From Thermoplasmatota archaeon (GTDB taxonomy: Archaea > Thermoplasmatota > Thermoplasmata > UBA10834): a DNA stretch of 34,619 bases. Below, in pieces: positions 30,701 to 34,619 of the stretch; the stretch's first letter is position 1; each line of letters opens with the position of its first letter. The position numbers and the translations under genes are program-made. The notes beneath the pieces were generated by a model. The model saw nothing but the letters and a program-made list of their open reading frames with translations. It searched no databases and was not told the origin of the DNA. The stretch spans positions 1 through 34,619 of the forward strand of contig JAFGHM010000052.1 in assembly GCA_016930135.1 (NCBI GenBank), written 5' to 3'.

Positions 30701-32819
30701 CACGACGTACGAGTGGGATTTCTCGTACGTCACCGATGAGTTCAACAGGGATCCCTATGTTCCGAATACGGACAACGTGACACATGTGTTCTCCTCGTCA
30801 TCGTGGTGGAACATCTACAGAGTGGCGGCGCGAGTGACTGATTCCGACGGCATGCAGAACCTGACCACATGGGACATCCGCATCTACGATGTCGCCCCTT
30901 CCGCCCAGCTCGGTCTGAATACCAGCGATCCTAGGGAAGGCATCCCCTTCACGTTCCTGTCCTCCAGCTACTCCCACGATGGGATCGTCAATTGGACATG
31001 GAGATTGGCGCATCCGAACGGGTCCTCCGAGTACCTCTACATAGATGAGAGGGACATGGCCTCTCTTGAGTTCGACTATCTGAACGATGGTGGATACACG
31101 ATGTACCTGACCGTCCGAGAGGCCGATGGCAACACGAGCTCCGCGCAGCTCAGCTTCCACGTCTCGGAGATACCTCCCCTCGTGGACCTGGTCACGCTCT
31201 ACTCTGGCGGGGAAGACGGTTTCTTCGAGGAGTTCACACCCGTCGAGTTCCTGGCTGACGCGGCCGGGCTGGATGAGATCGCCTTCTACGAGTGGGATTT
31301 CGACGCGCGGGGCGGTGAGTTCATCTCTGATGGCCCATCGTCCCCCGCGAACACGTCGAACCACACCTACACGCAGATCGGCAATTACACTGCGAAGGTC
31401 CGCGTCACGGACGTGGATGGCAGCTCCGCTATAGCCTGGGTCTATGTGGAGGTCCGACAGAAACCTCTGACAGGTAACCTCTACAGTGACATCGCCATCA
31501 GGAGAGGTTGGGATTCGAGGGAGTTCACATTCTATGCTGAGACGCTCGCGCTCGAGTTCCCCGACATCGTCCATGTCGTTTGGGAGTTTGGGGATGGCGT
31601 GATTGAATCCAGGGACGGTCCTCCGGTGGACCCCGTGTTCCATTTCTACGAATCTGGGCGGGACTACCTGGTCAACGTGACTGTGATCGACGACGACGGA
31701 TACAGCAAGGTCATATCCGGCATGGTGTTCGTCACCCCGCCCGTAATACGGCTTGTCAGTCCCGAGAACGACTCCGTTGTCAGAAGCGGGACTGTGATCC
31801 GGTTCGAGATAGTCCCTGGCACCCGCCCCATCAACCTCGTGTATTTCGACATCAACAATCAGGGATACGAGCTGTTTCAGGTCCAGTACGTGATTGACAC
31901 GACTGGCTGGGACAGCGTAACGTATGTGATAACCGTCATGGTTTGGGACTGGGGAGGTAACACCATATTCCTGCGGAACGTCAACATCACCATAGACGAC
32001 GTCTTCCCCGTGTCACAGATCTCCGCGAACAAGAACAGGATCTATGGAGGAGAGGACTTCAGGATAAATGTCTGGGTCAATGATTTCAACGTCAGAGCCA
32101 GCGGCGTTGTGTTGAACGTCAAGTTCCCCGACGATCGGCAGTTCCTTCGATATCCTGTCGTCGAGGACGAGTATGAGCCAGGAAGGTTCTATGCAGTGTT
32201 CAAGGCACCGTCTACGCGCGGTACCGTGCAGTTCTTCGCCAACGTTACAGACCTCGCTGGAAACATGTACCAGAGCGAGGTGTACTCGCTCGATATGAGC
32301 CTAAGATTCATGACAGTCGCCTGGCCCTATCTCCTGCTCATGATGGCTGCAATCACCGTTTCCGTGTCTGCGTACTTCATGCGGGAGGAGAGGATTGCGG
32401 TCGACGAGGCCTTTGTGATCTTCAGAGACGGGAGGTTGATCACCCATTCGACGCGTAGGCTCAAGCCAGGCATGGACGACCATGTGCTCGGGAGCATGCT
32501 GGTGGCTATCCAGGATTTCGTCAAGGACTCCTTTAAGGACGTGACTAGCTTCGCACTCAGACGGCTTGATTTCGGCGAGAAGAGCGTCTTGGTGGAACGA
32601 GGAAACAACGTCTATCTCGCAGTTGTGCTGCACGGACAGGCCTCTAAAAAGGTCGCGGTCAAGATGAAGCAGGTCGTCGAGGAAATCGAATCTTCGTTCT
32701 CGAAGGCACTCAAGGATTGGGACGGCGACCTGGACAAAGTCAGAGGGATCAGTGACATCACTAAGGGGCTCTATTCCAGGATGCCGATGTTCCGAGGGCA
32801 GACTCGCCGAGGGTCCTAG
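27765..32819 (+). CDS. Giant membrane-anchored surface protein: FG-GAP repeats, PKD domains, one membrane helix, cytosolic domain
   Basis: About 1,684 residues (1,690 if TTG 27747 is used). The signal sequence is MTRLVSSVLAIAMIALLL. About 13 FG-GAP/VCBS-type repeats follow to about residue 770, each with a calcium-type DxNxDG loop (DLNDDGRTDL, DMNSDGRQDL, DFNSDGMDDI), implying beta-propellers outside the cell. Next come about six PKD/Ig-like domains (WDFGDG, VWEFGDG), further beta-domains, a single helix near 1520-1540 (WPYLLLMMAAITVSVSAYFM), then RE-rich residues and a cytosolic domain of about 145 residues. That domain (EAFVIFRDGRLITHSTRR, LGSMLVAIQDFVKDSFKD, KSVLVERGNNVYLAVVL) reads like a profilin/longin/Roadblock-type alpha-beta module. 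The layout suggests an outside-to-inside adhesin or sensor; ligand and signalling partner are unknown. Confidence 0.9.
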   Translation: MTRLVSSVLAIAMIALLLSPIGYQGDPGIGLPEAVIVTGSAPAPSPEELVFPEPIDTSNPVPEYTLVSRALMLPGGASDVVVDDLNDDGRTDLIVSVYDALRISIFYREVDGTFKTYPSLNITTMYHPASIRTADIYASGHHQIVVLEKNPAYSDTRLAIYNLTSETTYERWPDRFTLTNGIEFVVGEFSGDIYADLAVVCEGSSPQTTAGKVEVFFGPNFSDIEILTAGRGARSIEAADLNNDSLLEIAVGNYYDSNVMVFERPFLSGTPPLVTLSVEGAPTAVVAGQLDGDSHSLTDLAVASASPDAIRFYAQSMGSLPPFEDMNITVPYTPSSIHVGDMNSDGRQDLLVLSQTGNTTFGYHQGSSAPIWQAVPEFIFPTGGVPRAAVIAELDGDGFVDISVAASGADWKGAALPIYPFRSPSFSNSNSTTWTRVDAVTSMLETGDFDGDDVIDLMLLNTDDDSIDFYPSFGSALTTIPLGFSPGKMAVADFNRDSLSDVAVAEFQGATVAIIFGCSTFPDQSVLLTVNGSVTDIEIGDFNDDSYADFVVSTGEGGLSFYFNDHSAAAFGSAYEISPSGGAGIWSIASGDFNSDGMDDIAYTRPIRKIAVLLQDSAIPFGPSSPTLTLSHSEGTDFTSVWCGDLTGDGLDDIAAMRSFDSAVYLFDQDEFQTAPHPYGVLSLPSFPSFLSVFDATDDGPADVVAIFDDAALLFLYRQASGAFPSSPSMAFVTGAGPVYACIGDGTQDHRGDMLVVNQGSHCVSIWQQVNFPPVAHSGGPYVTREGANLRFNGSATTGTSEIPFMDYQWDFGDGNVTGWIRNPTPGHEYEAIGNYSISLQVRDPAGLYSSDSSYVVVLDSYPVVDFTWSPEFVDEGQTVTFTDMTWSYDAVSYRAWFIDGQHAGEGSVLSTEFQDGNHSISLYVVDFDGSEVNLTKILAVNSTAPVLRILAPSEGIEGESIEFAVVVDEWHGEPVDPITTYEWDFSYVTDEFNRDPYVPNTDNVTHVFSSSSWWNIYRVAARVTDSDGMQNLTTWDIRIYDVAPSAQLGLNTSDPREGIPFTFLSSSYSHDGIVNWTWRLAHPNGSSEYLYIDERDMASLEFDYLNDGGYTMYLTVREADGNTSSAQLSFHVSEIPPLVDLVTLYSGGEDGFFEEFTPVEFLADAAGLDEIAFYEWDFDARGGEFISDGPSSPANTSNHTYTQIGNYTAKVRVTDVDGSSAIAWVYVEVRQKPLTGNLYSDIAIRRGWDSREFTFYAETLALEFPDIVHVVWEFGDGVIESRDGPPVDPVFHFYESGRDYLVNVTVIDDDGYSKVISGMVFVTPPVIRLVSPENDSVVRSGTVIRFEIVPGTRPINLVYFDINNQGYELFQVQYVIDTTGWDSVTYVITVMVWDWGGNTIFLRNVNITIDDVFPVSQISANKNRIYGGEDFRINVWVNDFNVRASGVVLNVKFPDDRQFLRYPVVEDEYEPGRFYAVFKAPSTRGTVQFFANVTDLAGNMYQSEVYSLDMSLRFMTVAWPYLLLMMAAITVSVSAYFMREERIAVDEAFVIFRDGRLITHSTRRLKPGMDDHVLGSMLVAIQDFVKDSFKDVTSFALRRLDFGEKSVLVERGNNVYLAVVLHGQASKKVAVKMKQVVEEIESSFSKALKDWDGDLDKVRGISDITKGLYSRMPMFRGQTRRGS

Positions 32820-32827
32820 GTGATCTC

Positions 32828-33601
32828 TTGGCTCTGCCATTACCAGATTTCATTACGATCTCCGGGATAACAATATTCTGCATCGTGATGGCAGCAGGTT
32901 CCTACTTCAAGAGGATATTCGATTTGTCCGGCTCCATATCCTCCTTCGTCGTGGGCATGGTTATCGGTCTCTGCGGCAATGTCCTTTGGCTCCTACTCCT
33001 GCTCGTCTTCCTGATCACGAGCTTTGGTGCGACGAAGTACAGGTTCGAGTGGAAGAGGGCCGAGGGATTCCAGGAAGGAATGAAGGGCGAACGGTCCTGG
33101 AAGAACGTTTTCGCGAACGGCGCGATCCCCGCGGGGATCGCGTTCCTGAGCTTCCTCGCTGAGGCCCTAGAGCCAGGAGGCGGGATTTTCCCGAAGGACA
33201 TTGCGAGCTACCTGTTCGTCTCAGCCATCGCCGTGGCCGCCTCGGACACGGCTGCAAGCGAGATAGGCATTGTGGATCCGAGGGTCTACTTGATAACCAC
33301 CTTCGAGAGGACGAAGAGGGGTGTTGACGGAGGAGTTTCCATGACAGGCCAGCTCGCGGCATTCGTCGCGGCCGCACTCGTCTCTGCCGTGGCCTATGTT
33401 GTTTTCGCGTTCCTGAACGATTCACTGCTGGCCGGCCCCGCGACCCTGTTCGTCCCGATGCTCTGCGGTTTTCTGGGATGCCAGATAGACAGTGTCATAG
33501 GTGCCACATGGGAGACGAGGGGGAGGGTTGGGAAGCTCGGGAACAACTTCCTTTCGATCCTAGCAGGCACGGCCATAGCTTTCGTCCTTGCGGTTCTCTG
33601 A
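32828..33601 (+). CDS. DUF92 (TMEM19-like) membrane protein
   Basis: 257 residues with six or so membrane segments. DUF92 motifs include GATKYRFEWK, SWKNVFANGAIPAGIAFL, AVAASDTAASEIGIVDPRVYLIT and TRGRVGKLGNNFLSILAG. The family is distantly linked to prenyl-phosphate kinases (plant VTE6), so a lipid or prenol role is possible but unproven here. It starts at TTG 32828, with a GGTGATC site (32819-32825) overlapping the giant gene's stop, so translation is probably coupled to it. Confidence 0.85.
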   Translation: MALPLPDFITISGITIFCIVMAAGSYFKRIFDLSGSISSFVVGMVIGLCGNVLWLLLLLVFLITSFGATKYRFEWKRAEGFQEGMKGERSWKNVFANGAIPAGIAFLSFLAEALEPGGGIFPKDIASYLFVSAIAVAASDTAASEIGIVDPRVYLITTFERTKRGVDGGVSMTGQLAAFVAAALVSAVAYVVFAFLNDSLLAGPATLFVPMLCGFLGCQIDSVIGATWETRGRVGKLGNNFLSILAGTAIAFVLAVL

Positions 33602-33633
33602 GATCCGCTCTCACTTCGCATCGCAGTTGAGAC

Positions 33634-33652
33634 GCCTCGGCACTTGAGAGGC
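33634..33652. terminator. Small hairpin between convergent genes
   Basis: GCCTC (33634-33638) and GAGGC (33648-33652) can pair around a nine-base loop, between the stops of the DUF92 gene and the HAD gene. No T-run follows, so the terminator role is weakly supported. Confidence 0.25.
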
Positions 33653-33655
33653 CTC

Positions 33656-34393
33656 CTAGAGCCTCCTTATGATATCCGGGACAATCTCTAGCGAGCTCAC
33701 GGTGAAGTCCGCATCGAACGACCGCTCGCGATCATCGGTGACGACCTGGATGGCACGCATCCCGGCGCGCTTCGCACCGGCGACATCGCTCTCCGGGTCG
33801 TCCCCCACGTGGACAGCCTCCCCAGGCGCGACCTTGAGCATCTTCAAGGTCATCTTGAACGCACCGTCAGCGGGTTTTCTGATCAGGATCTCGTTCGAGA
33901 AGGTCGTCGTATCGAAGAACTCCAGGATCTGCAGCCTGTCCATGACCATCCGGAGGGCCGAGCCCGGGGTCCTTCCGGTGTTGGAGATGAGCCCCGTCCG
34001 ATATCCCGACTCCTTGATCTCCTCGAGGACCTGTCTCGCGCCTGGGAGCAGGCCTGGCATGTTCTCCAGGATGCTTTCGGAGTAGACATTCTCTATGCTC
34101 TGCAGATGCTCGCTCCTGAGCCTCCCTGGCAGCCTCTCGTCAATCGAATCGAGCATGAAGAGCACCTGGTCTCTGATCGGGACATCCCTGCTCTTGAGCC
34201 ATACCGAGCGCAGGAAGATGCCGGTCCTATCATGCGCTGCCATGATCTCCTCGGCGGTATGGGACGAGCCAGCCGAGGACAGTATGGAGCTTATCTCCTC
34301 CACTCTGATCCGCGCGACCCTGTTCGATCCTCCTGGATGTTCTTGGATCAGCGTGTCCCATAGGTCGAAAGTGACCGCTGCTATCTCCCTCAT
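33656..34393 (-). CDS. HAD-superfamily hydrolase
   Basis: 245 residues. The four HAD motifs are visible: DLWDTL (nucleophile Asp10 and Asp13), LISNTG, the lysine in IRKPADGAF, and GDDPESDVAGAKRAG. A helical cap of about 90 residues sits between motifs I and II (subclass I, as in phosphoglycolate phosphatase or haloacid dehalogenase relatives). The substrate is a small phosphorylated metabolite or unknown. A TATA-like TTCAATATCA (34430-34421) is near-leaderless relative to ATG 34393. Confidence 0.88.
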   Translation of the reverse strand: MREIAAVTFDLWDTLIQEHPGGSNRVARIRVEEISSILSSAGSSHTAEEIMAAHDRTGIFLRSVWLKSRDVPIRDQVLFMLDSIDERLPGRLRSEHLQSIENVYSESILENMPGLLPGARQVLEEIKESGYRTGLISNTGRTPGSALRMVMDRLQILEFFDTTTFSNEILIRKPADGAFKMTLKMLKVAPGEAVHVGDDPESDVAGAKRAGMRAIQVVTDDRERSFDADFTVSSLEIVPDIIRRL

Positions 34394-34540
34394 GCCCTTC
34401 CTCAGGGCCTACTGCTCGGCTGATATTGAAATCCTCCGTTCTGCCTAGCCTCTCTCTCGCCGAGCACAGGGACACAATGCCCGGTCTCCCATGAACAACC
34501 CTTAAATAGGTCATCGATATTAATCGGCTCATCAGAGAGG
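34394..34540. other. Intergenic region with divergent HAD and 5S rRNA promoters
   Basis: It contains the minus-strand TATA-like element of the HAD gene (34430-34421) and the 5S promoter (34501-34510). No gene is seen in the 147 bases. Confidence 0.5.
34501..34510 (+). promoter_or_regulatory. TATA box upstream of 5S rRNA
   Basis: CTTAAATAGG, preceded by ACAACC; transcription predicted to begin near 34532. An own promoter means this 5S gene is transcribed separately from 16S/23S. Confidence 0.5.
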
Positions 34541-34619
34541 TTTGACGGCCAAAGTGGCGGGGCCACACCTGGTCTCTTTCCGAACCCAGAAGTTAAGCCC
34601 GCCTACGTTCTTCCCGGTA
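34541..34619 (+). rRNA. 5S ribosomal RNA, 5' part, cut by the window edge
   Basis: The conserved archaeal 5S blocks are present in order: the helix I/II strand GGCCAAAGTGGCGGGGCCAC, the loop B/helix III region CCGAACCCAGAAGTTAAGC and then CCGCCTACGTT. About 79 bases of a molecule of roughly 120 are in the window. The exact 5' end is uncertain by a few bases. No 23S or tRNA precedes it, so the gene is unlinked from the large rRNA upstream; what follows is outside the window. Confidence 0.92.

Noticed and set aside
30798-31643. 281-residue minus-strand ORF
   Set aside because: Antisense to the PKD region of the giant protein; no domain pattern.

Overview
The window looks like a chromosomal segment of a moderately GC-rich archaeon, most likely a euryarchaeote of the Thermoplasmata type. 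Signature genes are archaeosine synthase (ArcS), Pelota, the recycling ATPase ABCE1 with its Fe-S domain, a MetRS with an archaeal-style zinc region, pyrB-pyrI as two genes, a UPF0200 kinase and a TrmB-like regulator. Most transcription units begin with a TATA-like element about 25-30 bases before the start codon, which implies many leaderless mRNAs. GGTGAT/GGAGG ribosome-binding sites appear mainly inside operons. The lineage assignment is inference from gene content. I see no phage, IS element, CRISPR array or tRNA.

Left part (1-9.5 kb): the 5' end of an unknown gene at the left edge, a thioredoxin-fold DUF255 protein, a secreted protein with carboxypeptidase-regulatory-like repeats, PKD domains and a PEFPS-type membrane tail, a small membrane protein without a normal start codon, a BASS-type transporter, a DedA protein, and ABCE1.

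Middle (9.5-18.2 kb), the translation and signalling part: an M3-like metallopeptidase, metG coupled to a PHP-domain gene, a Roadblock/LC7 protein, pelA, a stand-alone receiver protein, a gene-poor stretch with nested inverted repeats and a possible tiny ORF, and arcS.

Sulfur relay block (18.2-20.4 kb): a five-gene operon of TusA and four DsrE-superfamily proteins, with a divergent TrmB-like regulator. Only two of the four DsrE-type proteins keep the expected cysteine.

Right part (20.5-34.6 kb): pyrB-pyrI run directly into a ferredoxin-like protein (apparently CTG-initiated) and a shortened aldehyde:ferredoxin oxidoreductase homologue. Then come a UPF0200 NTPase, a small conserved-looking protein, an ABC-2 exporter pair, and a site-2 protease with CBS domains. 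The protease is divergent from a ~1,684-residue membrane-anchored protein built of FG-GAP repeats, PKD domains, one membrane segment and a cytosolic domain. A DUF92 protein, a HAD hydrolase and the start of a 5S rRNA gene follow.

The most unusual items are the giant surface protein with its cytosolic domain, two genes that seem to begin at CTG in a CTGA overlap, the short AOR plus ferredoxin behind pyrBI, the cysteine-poor DsrE set, and the nested hairpins at 16.17-16.25 kb.
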